NCBI RefSeq assembly: GCF_003363435.1
Contig: NZ_QRCT01000012.1
Coordinates: 186,001-250,000 of the forward strand
Reading direction: 5' to 3'
DNA length: 64,000 bases
DNA from: Anaerosacchariphilus polymeriproducens
GTDB lineage: Bacteria > Bacillota > Clostridia > Lachnospirales > Lachnospiraceae
Below are positions 44,589-53,453 of this stretch, piece by piece (position 1 is the stretch's first letter; every line of letters begins with the position of its first letter). Made by a program: the position numbers and the translations under genes. The notes beneath the pieces were generated by a model. It made no database searches. It saw nothing but the letters and a program-made list of their open reading frames with translations, and was not told the DNA's origin.

Positions 44589-46892
44589 TTATTTATTTTT
44601 CTTAATATATATAATGAGTATACATATTGCTGTAATAATATTAATTAGAATAAGCAGGAAAATGAACGAATTGTTTACTGTAACATTAGGATTCGCAGTT
44701 GAAGAATTCTCCTTTTTTGCTGAAATACTCAAAGCAATCTCTTTTTTTGATATTAATAAAGAAGCATTGGCAATTAAGTCTTTTTGAGCTTCTGTTAGAT
44801 TTTTAAAAGATTCTAATGCAGCATTAACGGTATCGACATTGGAGGAGGTAATATTAAAAGGAAGCGCTAATATTTTCTTCATCATATGATGAGCAATTTT
44901 TTGTTCGTCAGATTGTGCTGTCATTTCACTGGCAGCAGCTGTCTTACCGATTATATCGTTAACATAGGCTGCGTTACAATTATCGTTATGGTAGACATAA
45001 ATAGTATGTGCACCTGAAGTGAGATTTGTTATTGTTAGTATACCATTTTCATCTGTAGTCCCATATGCGGCAGAAGTATTGTCTAAATTGTAAAGGACTT
45101 GTTTGTTAGCGATTGTACCATTTTTATCCGTCAATGTAATGGCAGCTATGTAATTTGGATAAATAAAATCTGTGTCTACACAAATACGATTTTGACTATT
45201 CGGGTAAGAGAAAGTTCCATTTCCCTGGTTGGTCAGTTTTTTTATATAATTTGCTGTGATAACATCCAGCGCATCACCTTCACCAATATTTTTTATATCT
45301 GAAAGCATGGTATAACCATCACCGCCAGCATTTTCATAGTCGTTAGTAGCAAGGACAATCTTGGTTGAGGTATCGTTGCGGTCTAATGTCTGCATATCAC
45401 TTCCATCCGAATTGAGAAGTACAATCTGCTTAATACGGTTACCTGTCACAGCCGGAGTTAGCGATGTATTGGAAGGTGAACCATTTGGATTGTAAGAGAA
45501 GCGCATGCCCGAAACCTGAGGGAACCGCCCGTCTGCTCCAGATATGACGCCGGTGGTTAAATCCTGCCCGCCAATTTTTGAAACGCCATTTTCTAAAATT
45601 TGGTATAGTATGTTAGGAGTGACTTCTTTTAAAGAAAGAAGATTGCCAAATGGCAATACAGTACTCACATGTCCAAAAGTGATATCCCCCGCAGGGATAG
45701 ATTCGCGTACCCCTCCACCATTTTCCAATGCAACGACAGGAAGATTTGCGACATTAGTATCAGCAATATGCTCTCTGGCATTATCAGCCATTGCATCTGC
45801 CACCAAATCACCCAGATTACTTTCTACTAATCGTGCAACTGATGTATCATCTACTACACCCCCCCATAATACAGAAGAGGTATGACCTATGACTTTCTGA
45901 AATTGTGTGGATTGTTTATTACTCAGATCTTCTGCAAGAGTCTTGATAGCAGGGTCGGGTGTATAGGTTTTTTGTGCATCGGCCGGATTGATCAGAGTTT
46001 CTTTTGATGAAACCTCCCCATTGTCTGAAACGGTAACATCAATTCTTCCAAGTGCTTCTCCATAACAACCTACTTGGGCTATTAAGGTACCATTAACAAC
46101 ATTATTCTCTACCGTATGGCTATGAGCATCAATCAATATGTTCAATCCAGAAAGTTGATTTGCTATGTCAATGCTGTTGGGTGAAGCTGTTGGTTCATTA
46201 CCGATGTGCATGATTCCAACGATCACCTGAGCGCCTTCTGCTTTGAGCTTGTTGATTTCTTGTTGTGAAATGGTGATAGGATCTTCGAACGTTACACTGG
46301 ATGTGGAGTCTTTTAGATAAGAAGGATTGGTTTTGTATGCGGTTTCAGGGGTCGTAATTCCAAAAAATCCCACTTTAATGCCATTTACCATTTTGATTAA
46401 ATTGCATCCATTGTTTTCGGTTATTCCTATTCCTTTTATATCTTTTAAAAAAGGCAATTTATTGTATATTGTATTTGCCGAGAGGATAGGATAGTTAGCA
46501 TTTTTAACATTGGTCAGCGCCGCGTTCAGCCCGAAATCGAATTCATGATTACCCAGTACTCCAACATCATAGCGTGCTGCATTGGTAAGTTTGATAACAT
46601 CTTTACCCTTGCTGATGTTGGCAAATGGTACTCCTTGTGTTGAATCGCCAGCGTCGACCAGTAACGAATCAGGTACACTGTTACGGATGGCTGCTACATA
46701 GTCCATTCCAATTGTTGTCAATGTTCCAGCACTGTTGTATTCATCAATTAAATGGCCGTGTAAGTCATTGGTATGAAAAATCGTAATCGTAGTAGTAGCG
46801 GTATCGGCTATTACCATTGAAGATGTACCCGCAAAAATGAAGAATGTGATTGACATGAATCCTGTAAGAAATTTGATAAGATATTTTTTCAT
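44589..46892 (-). CDS. Secreted bifunctional 5'-nucleotidase / 2',3'-cyclic phosphodiesterase
   Basis: A signal peptide (K-K-Y-L-I-K-F-L-T-G-F-M...) is followed by the metallophosphatase domain with H-T-N-D-L-H-G-H, D-A-G-D-S-T-Q-G, G-N-H-E-F-D-F-G and D-A-H-S-H. The 5'-nucleotidase C-terminal domain follows (N-G-G-G-V-R near residue 400). A collagen-binding-B-like or Ig-like segment and a C-terminal membrane helix with a Lys-rich tail anchor it to the surface; no LPXTG is seen. The ATG at 46892 follows GGAGGG. It would release nucleosides and phosphate outside the cell. Confidence 0.93.
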   Translation of the reverse strand: MKKYLIKFLTGFMSITFFIFAGTSSMVIADTATTTITIFHTNDLHGHLIDEYNSAGTLTTIGMDYVAAIRNSVPDSLLVDAGDSTQGVPFANISKGKDVIKLTNAARYDVGVLGNHEFDFGLNAALTNVKNANYPILSANTIYNKLPFLKDIKGIGITENNGCNLIKMVNGIKVGFFGITTPETAYKTNPSYLKDSTSSVTFEDPITISQQEINKLKAEGAQVIVGIMHIGNEPTASPNSIDIANQLSGLNILIDAHSHTVENNVVNGTLIAQVGCYGEALGRIDVTVSDNGEVSSKETLINPADAQKTYTPDPAIKTLAEDLSNKQSTQFQKVIGHTSSVLWGGVVDDTSVARLVESNLGDLVADAMADNAREHIADTNVANLPVVALENGGGVRESIPAGDITFGHVSTVLPFGNLLSLKEVTPNILYQILENGVSKIGGQDLTTGVISGADGRFPQVSGMRFSYNPNGSPSNTSLTPAVTGNRIKQIVLLNSDGSDMQTLDRNDTSTKIVLATNDYENAGGDGYTMLSDIKNIGEGDALDVITANYIKKLTNQGNGTFSYPNSQNRICVDTDFIYPNYIAAITLTDKNGTIANKQVLYNLDNTSAAYGTTDENGILTITNLTSGAHTIYVYHNDNCNAAYVNDIIGKTAAASEMTAQSDEQKIAHHMMKKILALPFNITSSNVDTVNAALESFKNLTEAQKDLIANASLLISKKEIALSISAKKENSSTANPNVTVNNSFIFLLILINIITAICILIIYIKKNK

Positions 46893-47120
46893 ACTTCCCT
46901 CCAATTTTTTGATATAACCCATTATTTACAATTTATATTATATGATAGATTCAATTTTCAAGATATCATGATAAAGTAATTTTTATATTTAATCTAGGTA
47001 AAATTTATAAAAAGTAGCTAAAAATTAAGAAATATAGGAATGCTATTAAATATACACAGGATCAGCTTTACAAGATTGGAATAAAAGAAAAGAGTAACAG
47101 AAAGAAAGGAAGAAATCGCT

Positions 47121-49721
47121 ATGGTGGATTTTTACAGAAAAACAGGTAAAGAGGTGATGCAGCAATTAAATATTACAGACCAGGGATTAAACACAGATGA
47201 TGTAAATAACCGTAGAAATGACTATGGTTTTAATGAATTAGAAGAAAAAGACAGGCAGAGTGTAATCAAAGTTTTCTTTGAACAGTTCAAAGACTTTCTA
47301 GTCATTATTTTAATTATAGCAGCTGTTGTATCCGCTTTTTTAGGGAAAATTGAAAGTACTTTAGTTATTTTAGTTGTAGTTATAGTGAATGCTATTTTGG
47401 GAGCTGCCCAACATCTTAAAGCAGAGCAGGCATTAAAAAGTCTTAGAGCATTATCTTCACCCACTGCAAAAGTACTTAGAGATAATCAGAAGATCGAAAT
47501 TCCTTCAAGAGAGATCGTGGTAGGTGATATTTTATTTATTGAAGCAGGGGACTATATTAGTGCTGACGGAAGAATACTTGAATCATATAGTTTACAGGCA
47601 AATGAAAGTTCATTAACCGGAGAAGCAGAAGGGGTACTTAAAATCACGGATGTCATTGAAGCAGAACATGTTGCTATTGGAGATAGAAAGAATATGGTAT
47701 TTTCCGGTAGTTTTGCAACCTATGGAAGAGCGGTAGTGATAGTGACTGCAATAGGAATGAAGACTGAAATAGGAAAAATAGCAAGTCTTCTAGAAAGTGC
47801 CCAGGAAAAGAAAACACCTTTACAAGTCAACCTGGATATTTTCGGGAAAAGACTCGCTATCATTATACTGGCAATATCTGCTTTCATTTTTGGTCTAAAT
47901 ATTCTAAGAGGAACTCCTTTTGTTGAATCCTTGATGTTTGCTGTATCTCTTGCAGTAGCAGCAATACCGGAAGCTCTAAGTTCTATTGTGACCATTGTAT
48001 TGGCACTTGGAACTCAAAAAATGGCTAAGGAAAATGCCATTATCAGAAAGTTACATTCTGTCGAAAGTTTAGGAAGCATCTCGATTATATGTTCAGATAA
48101 AACAGGGACACTGACACAGAATAAAATGACAGTACAAAAAGTATTTGTTGATGATAAAGTCAGAGATTATAATGAATTAGATCAAAGAACGGAACTTGAG
48201 AAAAAGCTTATTTTGACAGCGTTATTATGTAATGATGCTGTAACCATTGAGAATAAAGAAATGGGTGATCCTACAGAAATAGCACTTGTGAATTTAGGAG
48301 ATTTATATGATTTAGATGAATTGGATATTCGGGAAAAATATACCAGGCTAGGAGAAATCCCCTTTGACTCCGATAGAAAATTGATGAGTACATTACACGA
48401 AATAGAAGGAAGAACTGTCATGATAACAAAGGGAGCATTGGATGTACTAATAGAAAGAACAATTTCAATAGAAAAGTCAGATGGTATATATTCTTTTACT
48501 GAAAAGGAAAAAGAAAATGTAAAGAGTATTAATTATGATTTTTCAAAAAATGGACTTAGAGTGTTGGCATTTGCCTATAAAGAAGTTGATAAAGATAAAA
48601 AGATTGAGCTTGAAGATGAAAAAGAATTGATTTTTATTGGGCTTATCGCTATGATGGACCCACCTAGAAAAGAATCCAAGCAAGCAGTAGCCGATTGTAT
48701 GCAAGCAGGAATCAAACCTATAATGATAACAGGAGATCATAAGGTCACGGCGTCAGCAATTGCCAAACAGATTGGGATTTTAGCAGATGAATCAGGAGCA
48801 ATGAATGGGCATGAACTTGATAATCTTACGGATGAGGAATTAAAGAGTAAAGTAGAAGAGGTCTTTGTATATGCCAGAGTATCACCAGAGCACAAGATCA
48901 GAATAGTAAAAGCCTGGCAGGAGAAAGGAAATGTAGTCGCTATGACAGGAGACGGAGTAAATGACGCACCAGCCCTCAAACAAGCTGATATTGGAATAGC
49001 TATGGGAATTACAGGTACTGAAGTAGCTAAGGATTCAGCAGCTATGGTATTAGCAGACGACAATTTTTCAACGATTATAAAAGCAATAGCGAACGGAAGA
49101 AGTATATATTCAAATATAAAAAATGCAATAAAATTTTTACTATCCGGAAATACAGCAGGTATACTTTCTGTATTATACGCTTCTATAGCAGCCCTCCCTA
49201 TTCCATTTGCGCCGGTACATTTACTTTTTATTAACTTAGTAACAGACAGTCTGCCTGCAATTGCAATAGGACTTGAACCCCATAATGATAGCATCATGGA
49301 GGAAAAGCCCAGAAAAATGAATACTCCAATATTAGATAAATCTTTTGGTGTTACAGTGTTAATTGAGGGGACGCTCATTGCTCTAAGCACAATGACAGCA
49401 TTTCATTTAGGATTATCCTATGGTGACCCACTGGTAGCAAGTACGATGGCCTTTGCTACTTTGTGTCTTTCAAGACTGCTTCATAGCTTTAATTCTAGAT
49501 CCAAGGAATCTGTTTTCAAGATTGGTTTCTTTACGAATAAATATTTATTACTATCAGTAGCTATCGGATATTTATTACTTAAGATCGTTCTGATATTTGA
49601 ACCAATTAAAGATACCTTTGAGGTCGCCTCATTGTCTGGGGAACAGTATGCTATTGTATATCTACTATCTTTTATGCCGCTTGTTGTGGTTCAAGTTTAT
49701 AAGTTGATTTTTAAGAAATGA
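47121..49721 (+). CDS. P-type cation-transporting ATPase (Ca2+ type, PMCA/SERCA-like)
   Basis: All P-type marks are seen: N-E-S-S-L-T-G-E-A-E actuator motif, the phosphorylated Asp in C-S-D-K-T-G-T-L-T, K-G-A in the nucleotide domain, and the hinge M-T-G-D-G-V-N-D-A-P-A-L. Ten membrane segments include P-E-A (in A-I-P-E-A-L) of the cation site, and N-x-x-x-D in helix 6 (N-L-V-T-D). A calcium exporter is the best guess. 866 residues, normal size. It stands alone. Confidence 0.93.
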   Translation: MVDFYRKTGKEVMQQLNITDQGLNTDDVNNRRNDYGFNELEEKDRQSVIKVFFEQFKDFLVIILIIAAVVSAFLGKIESTLVILVVVIVNAILGAAQHLKAEQALKSLRALSSPTAKVLRDNQKIEIPSREIVVGDILFIEAGDYISADGRILESYSLQANESSLTGEAEGVLKITDVIEAEHVAIGDRKNMVFSGSFATYGRAVVIVTAIGMKTEIGKIASLLESAQEKKTPLQVNLDIFGKRLAIIILAISAFIFGLNILRGTPFVESLMFAVSLAVAAIPEALSSIVTIVLALGTQKMAKENAIIRKLHSVESLGSISIICSDKTGTLTQNKMTVQKVFVDDKVRDYNELDQRTELEKKLILTALLCNDAVTIENKEMGDPTEIALVNLGDLYDLDELDIREKYTRLGEIPFDSDRKLMSTLHEIEGRTVMITKGALDVLIERTISIEKSDGIYSFTEKEKENVKSINYDFSKNGLRVLAFAYKEVDKDKKIELEDEKELIFIGLIAMMDPPRKESKQAVADCMQAGIKPIMITGDHKVTASAIAKQIGILADESGAMNGHELDNLTDEELKSKVEEVFVYARVSPEHKIRIVKAWQEKGNVVAMTGDGVNDAPALKQADIGIAMGITGTEVAKDSAAMVLADDNFSTIIKAIANGRSIYSNIKNAIKFLLSGNTAGILSVLYASIAALPIPFAPVHLLFINLVTDSLPAIAIGLEPHNDSIMEEKPRKMNTPILDKSFGVTVLIEGTLIALSTMTAFHLGLSYGDPLVASTMAFATLCLSRLLHSFNSRSKESVFKIGFFTNKYLLLSVAIGYLLLKIVLIFEPIKDTFEVASLSGEQYAIVYLLSFMPLVVVQVYKLIFKK

Positions 49722-49772
49722 GTATTAGCTAGAATCCTTTGATTATTAGATTGTATATATAGCCTAAAATAA

Positions 49773-49810
49773 AAAAGACATTGTAAGTTTAAACGCTTAC
49801 AGTGTCTTTT
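49773..49810. terminator. Bidirectional terminator between the P-ATPase and agrA
   Basis: AAAAGACATTGTAAG pairs with CTTACAGTGTCTTTT (one mismatch) between convergent genes, with A and T runs on the two sides. Confidence 0.85.
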
Positions 49811-49824
49811 GATTTAAATGAGTA

Positions 49825-50550
49825 TTATTTATCGAGTAATCCTTTAGCTAAACGATTAGAAATAAGACAATTATCATAGTTTGACATATGTACAACATGA
49901 TTTTTTAAATCAATTTCTTTTATATGTTCCCGATTAATCAAAAAAGAGCGATGACACCGATAAAACCGTTCATCTAGTGTATCCGCAATTTCTTTTAATT
50001 TTCCGCTAAATTCCAATACACGCGTTTTTGTATGAATCATTATTTTATGAACGTTGAGAGATGTTTCAAAGTAAATAATATCATTATAATCAATGCTGAT
50101 TCTTTTATCTCCAAATTTGAATGTAAAATTCTTTTGAATAGAATTATTGGAAGACGAGTATCTATCTACTGCATCTAAAATACATTGATGAATTCTTGTA
50201 TGAATTTGATCTATATCATCTTTAAGTATAAAATCCATAGCTTCTACTTTATACATAAAAGTCATATAGCTCATTTCGGAGTGAGTGGTTATAAAGATAA
50301 TGAATCCACGTGGATCATATTTTCTGATTTCTTGTGCTAAAGTTAGACCGGTCAGATCCGAATTTAAATCAATATCAAAAAAATAGATCCCTACTTCTTT
50401 AGAGAGTTTAACCTTTTCTAGTATTTTATGAGGATTTGTATCGGCTAATGCAAGCTGTAAGTCTAAATCTTCAATCAAAAGTACATTATTTACAATATCT
50501 GAAATTTTTTTTAGTTGTTTAGGATTATCTTCGCATATAAAAACATTCAT
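49825..50550 (-). CDS. agrA: AgrA-type LytTR response regulator
   Basis: The sequence is strikingly AgrA-like: F-I-C-E-D-N-P-K-Q at the start, the phospho-Asp in Y-F-F-D-I-D-L (Asp59 with the start used here, as in AgrA), E-I-R-K-Y-D-P and Y-K-V-E-A-M-D-F-I. The C-terminal LytTR domain has F-E-T-S-L-N-V-H-K and R-C-H-R-S-F-L-I-N-R with the Cys that AgrA uses as a redox switch. ATGs at 50550 and 50553 are both possible, after GGAGGAAAG. It is divergent from agrB, and an AgrA-type site lies between them. Confidence 0.93.
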   Translation of the reverse strand: MNVFICEDNPKQLKKISDIVNNVLLIEDLDLQLALADTNPHKILEKVKLSKEVGIYFFDIDLNSDLTGLTLAQEIRKYDPRGFIIFITTHSEMSYMTFMYKVEAMDFILKDDIDQIHTRIHQCILDAVDRYSSSNNSIQKNFTFKFGDKRISIDYNDIIYFETSLNVHKIMIHTKTRVLEFSGKLKEIADTLDERFYRCHRSFLINREHIKEIDLKNHVVHMSNYDNCLISNRLAKGLLDK

Positions 50551-50681
50551 CATTGCACTTTCCTCCATTACGTAATAATAAAACAGTATAATACCTGTAT
50601 TTTAGCAGCAATCATTTATGTAAACATTTTAATATAAGTATAAGAAATGTGTCTAGATATGTCAATTAAAATATTAAAAAT

Positions 50682-50753
50682 GCGCTTAAGATGCTTTATT
50701 GATATTTATGACAAAAATAATCGACGTTTAAGATGTAATTAACGACGTTTAGG
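50682..50753 (+). promoter_or_regulatory. AgrA-type binding site array between agrA and agrB
   Basis: ACGTTTAAG (50724-50732), 12 bp, then ACGTTTAGG (50745-50753) is the exact layout of known AgrA sites (ACAGTTAAG-N12-ACAGTTAGG in Staphylococcus aureus). Two weaker half-sites, GCGCTTAAG (50682) and ATATTTATG (50702), continue the ~21-bp phase upstream. A TATGAT -10 (50779-50784) lies 25 bp after the site, with no good -35, as expected for an activated promoter. Confidence 0.8.
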
Positions 50754-50868
50754 ACAATAAAATTAATTGCTGAAGATATATGATATGCTGTATAAAATAC
50801 AGAGATTTTACAAAATAGTTATATTTATATAGTAAAATTGTTAAGATAAAGGAAGGAAATATCGATAT

Positions 50869-51441
50869 ATGGATAAGTTTGAGCACATGTTAGCATTAAA
50901 ACTCACAAAGTGGATGAATCGATTTTATCCAAGAGAAGAATGTGAACAAGTTGTAATCGCCTATGGAATAGAAGTTTTTATAGATAACATATTTAAATTA
51001 ATTGTATATATGTTTATTGCAATATATTTAGGAATTGTAAAAGAAAGTATTCTAATGTTATTGCTTTTTGCTATTCTTCGTAAGTTGGCAGGAGGAATGC
51101 ATTTTGATAAAAATATTGTATGTTTTTTAGTTACAGGTATTTTTATAGTAGGTGGAGCATATCTTAGTAAAATTATTTCTATTAATTATATAATATCGAG
51201 CATCGTATTATTGATATCCGGTTTAATATTGTTAAAATATGCACCATCTGGTACGAAGAAAAACCCGGTAGTACCAGAAAAAATGAAACCACTAAAAATA
51301 AAAACAGTAATTACATTTGTTGTCTATGTAATTACTGCTATTATTTTAAAAGATAAAATTTTATATAACATGGTAATGATTGTTTCAGTAGTAGTAAGTA
51401 TAGCTGTTTTACCGGTTGTAAATAGAAAATATAAAGAATAA
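50869..51441 (+). CDS. agrB: AgrB-type membrane peptidase
   Basis: The 190-residue protein has about six hydrophobic segments. The catalytic pair is clear: R-K-L-A-G-G-M-H78 and C85, seven residues apart as in S. aureus AgrB (His77, Cys84). AgrB removes the C-terminal tail of AgrD and forms the cyclic autoinducer. The start follows AAGGAAGG. Its partner agrD is not next to it but 1.5 kb away, behind the convergent kinase gene. Confidence 0.93.
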   Translation: MDKFEHMLALKLTKWMNRFYPREECEQVVIAYGIEVFIDNIFKLIVYMFIAIYLGIVKESILMLLLFAILRKLAGGMHFDKNIVCFLVTGIFIVGGAYLSKIISINYIISSIVLLISGLILLKYAPSGTKKNPVVPEKMKPLKIKTVITFVVYVITAIILKDKILYNMVMIVSVVVSIAVLPVVNRKYKE

Positions 51442-51444
51442 ATA

Positions 51445-52764
51445 TTATAAATTCATAATTTCTAAATGCTGAATAAACAAATCATTTGGCATAGAAGTTT
51501 CGTGAAGGACATTTTTATATGTTTTTAGTATTTGTTTTACATTATATAAACCAAGTCCGCGATTTGACCCTTTTGTTGAAACGGAAATTTGGTTTATCTG
51601 TGTAAGGGAAATCTGATGATTTATAAAATTATTTGTAATTATAACAGCAATTGAAGTTTCAGTTTTTATTATACTAAAATTTAACTGAGGTAGTTTTGTT
51701 TCTAAAGATCCTTCAATAGCATTATCAAGGAAAATACCAAGTATTCGAGATAAATCAACGATATCCATAGATATATTTTCAATTGGTTCTGAAATATCAA
51801 TAAATACTTGAATACCAAGTTCATAAGCATAGATAAATTTGGATGAAAGCAGACCTTTTAATGCAGGAATTTCAATTTTTCCAAGTTGAGACAGTCTTTC
51901 ATTATTTACAGTTATTTGTTCCTTTGTTGGAAGTATTTTTTCATTAAAATAAGTTTCTAATCCATTATAATCTTTGGATTCTATGTAACCATATAAGGAA
52001 GATAAAACATTAATGTAATCATGTTTAAATGTACGTAGATTAGAGTACATAGTTTCTATATTTGAAGTATATTCTTTTAAGTTTTTGAATTCAGTTTCTT
52101 TTAATGCAAGCTTACTTTTTTCGGAGTAAGTGCGGAATGTTATAATTAAAATTATAGTTGACGATAGAAAGTAAAGTAAAAAAAGAATAGAATTAAAAGT
52201 CGTATTTTCATCGGTGTATCCTACTTTTTGCCCCCAGATAATATTAAAAGCATAAATAAGTGCACATATACTAAGGTGAGACAGGATAAGAATCCAAGCT
52301 TCTTTGCGGAAAATGGAAGTGTTTAATTTTCTCATATAATAACGAATAAGTTTTCCAACAAAATAGGAGAAAATTGCGGAAATAATTATAATACTTATAC
52401 AATATATCAAATAATAACGGAGTATTATTGTATCTGCTCTACTAAGTGAAACATTAAACAAATTTTGGATTATATGCGTACATAAATTGGATAATTGTAC
52501 ATTTATGATATAAGCAGCAGGTATAATAAAAAAATTTTTAATTGTATTTTTGATAAAGAAAATATGGTATAAAATTAAACTTAATAGTAAGCTAATAATT
52601 ACAATATTGCCCAATTTAGTAGCTATTATAGCATTTAATAGAATAAGTAAAAAAATATAAAATTTATTTTTAAAAGTATATGTAAATAATGATAAATTTA
52701 AAATACATATATAATATGATAAAACACTACTGGTTAGAGATAATAAACTTATTAATAAATTCAT
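51445..52764 (-). CDS. agrC: AgrC-like sensor histidine kinase (GHKL type)
   Basis: Six or seven N-terminal membrane helices (to ~residue 215) would sense the peptide. The kinase part has the phospho-His in F-K-H-D-Y-I-N (His248), the N box D-N-A-I-E-G-S and the G box G-S-N-R-G-L-G-L-Y-N-V. This order and the F-x-H-D-Y motif are typical of AgrC. It converges on agrB with a 3-bp gap and is divergent from agrD. Confidence 0.92.
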   Translation of the reverse strand: MNLLISLLSLTSSVLSYYICILNLSLFTYTFKNKFYIFLLILLNAIIATKLGNIVIISLLLSLILYHIFFIKNTIKNFFIIPAAYIINVQLSNLCTHIIQNLFNVSLSRADTIILRYYLIYCISIIIISAIFSYFVGKLIRYYMRKLNTSIFRKEAWILILSHLSICALIYAFNIIWGQKVGYTDENTTFNSILFLLYFLSSTIILIITFRTYSEKSKLALKETEFKNLKEYTSNIETMYSNLRTFKHDYINVLSSLYGYIESKDYNGLETYFNEKILPTKEQITVNNERLSQLGKIEIPALKGLLSSKFIYAYELGIQVFIDISEPIENISMDIVDLSRILGIFLDNAIEGSLETKLPQLNFSIIKTETSIAVIITNNFINHQISLTQINQISVSTKGSNRGLGLYNVKQILKTYKNVLHETSMPNDLFIQHLEIMNL

Positions 52765-52824
52765 TTTAAAGGAACTCCTTTTTTATAATTAAATAATATT
52801 ATAACATAAATGCACTAGAAATGA

Positions 52825-52854
52825 ACATTTAAGATAAAAAAAAAGTCGTTTAGG
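52825..52854 (+). promoter_or_regulatory. AgrA-type binding site between agrC and agrD
   Basis: ACATTTAAG (52825-52833), 12 bp, then TCGTTTAGG (52846-52854): the same 9-12-9 direct repeat as before agrB. A TATAAT -10 (52881-52886) starts 26 bp after it, no -35 is seen, and the agrD ribosome site follows. It can also serve the divergent agrC gene. Confidence 0.8.
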
Positions 52855-52922
52855 AAGAATATGTGATATTTTTGAAAATATATAATAGAATTAAAAAAGA
52901 TAAATATTGAAGGAGGATAATT

Positions 52923-53084
52923 ATGAAGGTGATATTAAAAAAAGTTATATGTAGTTTAGGAAATAAGATTATTGAAAATGAAGAAAAAATGGAAGGTAAA
53001 AGTACTTCAATTTTTTATTATGAAAAAGAAATTCCTAAAGAAGTTGAAATATTGAGGTATGGAAAAAGAAATAAAAGATTTTAG
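52923..53084 (+). CDS. agrD: AgrD-like autoinducer precursor with Ser in place of ring Cys
   Basis: A 53-codon ORF 8 bp after AGGAGG. The N-terminal ~22 residues form an amphipathic leader (M-K-V-I-L-K-K-V-I-C-S-L-G-N-K). Then comes the putative signal, S-T-S-I-F-Y-Y (residues 27-33), and a charged tail, E-K-E-I-P-K-E-V-E-I-L, like the AgrB recognition tail (acidic, Pro, Glu, Leu). Aligned with S. aureus Y-S-T-C-D-F-I-M, Ser29 stands at the ring Cys. The product should be a lactone, S-T-(S-I-F-Y-Y). Ser-type rings are known for the S. intermedius peptide and for Fsr of enterococci. Cys10 lies in the leader and cannot form the ring. Confidence 0.82.
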   Translation: MKVILKKVICSLGNKIIENEEKMEGKSTSIFYYEKEIPKEVEILRYGKRNKRF

Positions 53085-53126
53085 TAGTATGTTGTTTAAA
53101 TAGTAAAATTGTTTGAAATAAAAAGA

Positions 53127-53176
53127 AAAAATAGAGTCCTGCATTTTAAATAAGTGTTATAGGCTCTATTTTTTTT
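53127..53176 (+). terminator. Terminator after agrD
   Basis: AAAATAGAGTCCT pairs with AGG-CTCTATTTT across a 20-nt loop, followed by a T tract. It isolates agrD as a single-gene transcript. Confidence 0.8.
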
Positions 53177-53453
53177 ACCTATTATTGCATTAACTTATAA
53201 GGATGAATTAGGTAAAAATCTAAATAACTAAAAGAAGTAGTATAATAAGTGTAAAAGATAAATTATCTATCGATTGTGAATATTCTGAAAAAGTTTATTT
53301 TACTTGCCAATTTTTGGTTGTCATAATATAATGAATTTTGCTGATCTGATTATGTTTACTTTAATTTGCTGAGGTAAATGTAGTATTAAAAACATTTAGG
53401 GAGTTTAAAAGTTACACAAATGTCAAAAAACATTAAGAAAGGGGTATTATAGT
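53177..53453. other. 277-bp AT-rich gap before the VanZ/RDD gene
   Basis: I see no ORF or stable hairpin here. One AgrA half-site-like ACATTTAGG occurs at 53393-53401 but has no partner at a 21-bp distance. Confidence 0.4.

Noticed and set aside
52950-52952. Cys10 of the AgrD-like peptide as the ring-forming residue
   Set aside because: It lies in the amphipathic leader, far from the acidic tail; the residues after it do not look like a signal core.
53393-53401. AgrA half-site ACATTTAGG before the VanZ/RDD gene
   Set aside because: No second half-site at a 21-bp distance on either side; a single 9-mer is expected by chance in AT-rich DNA.
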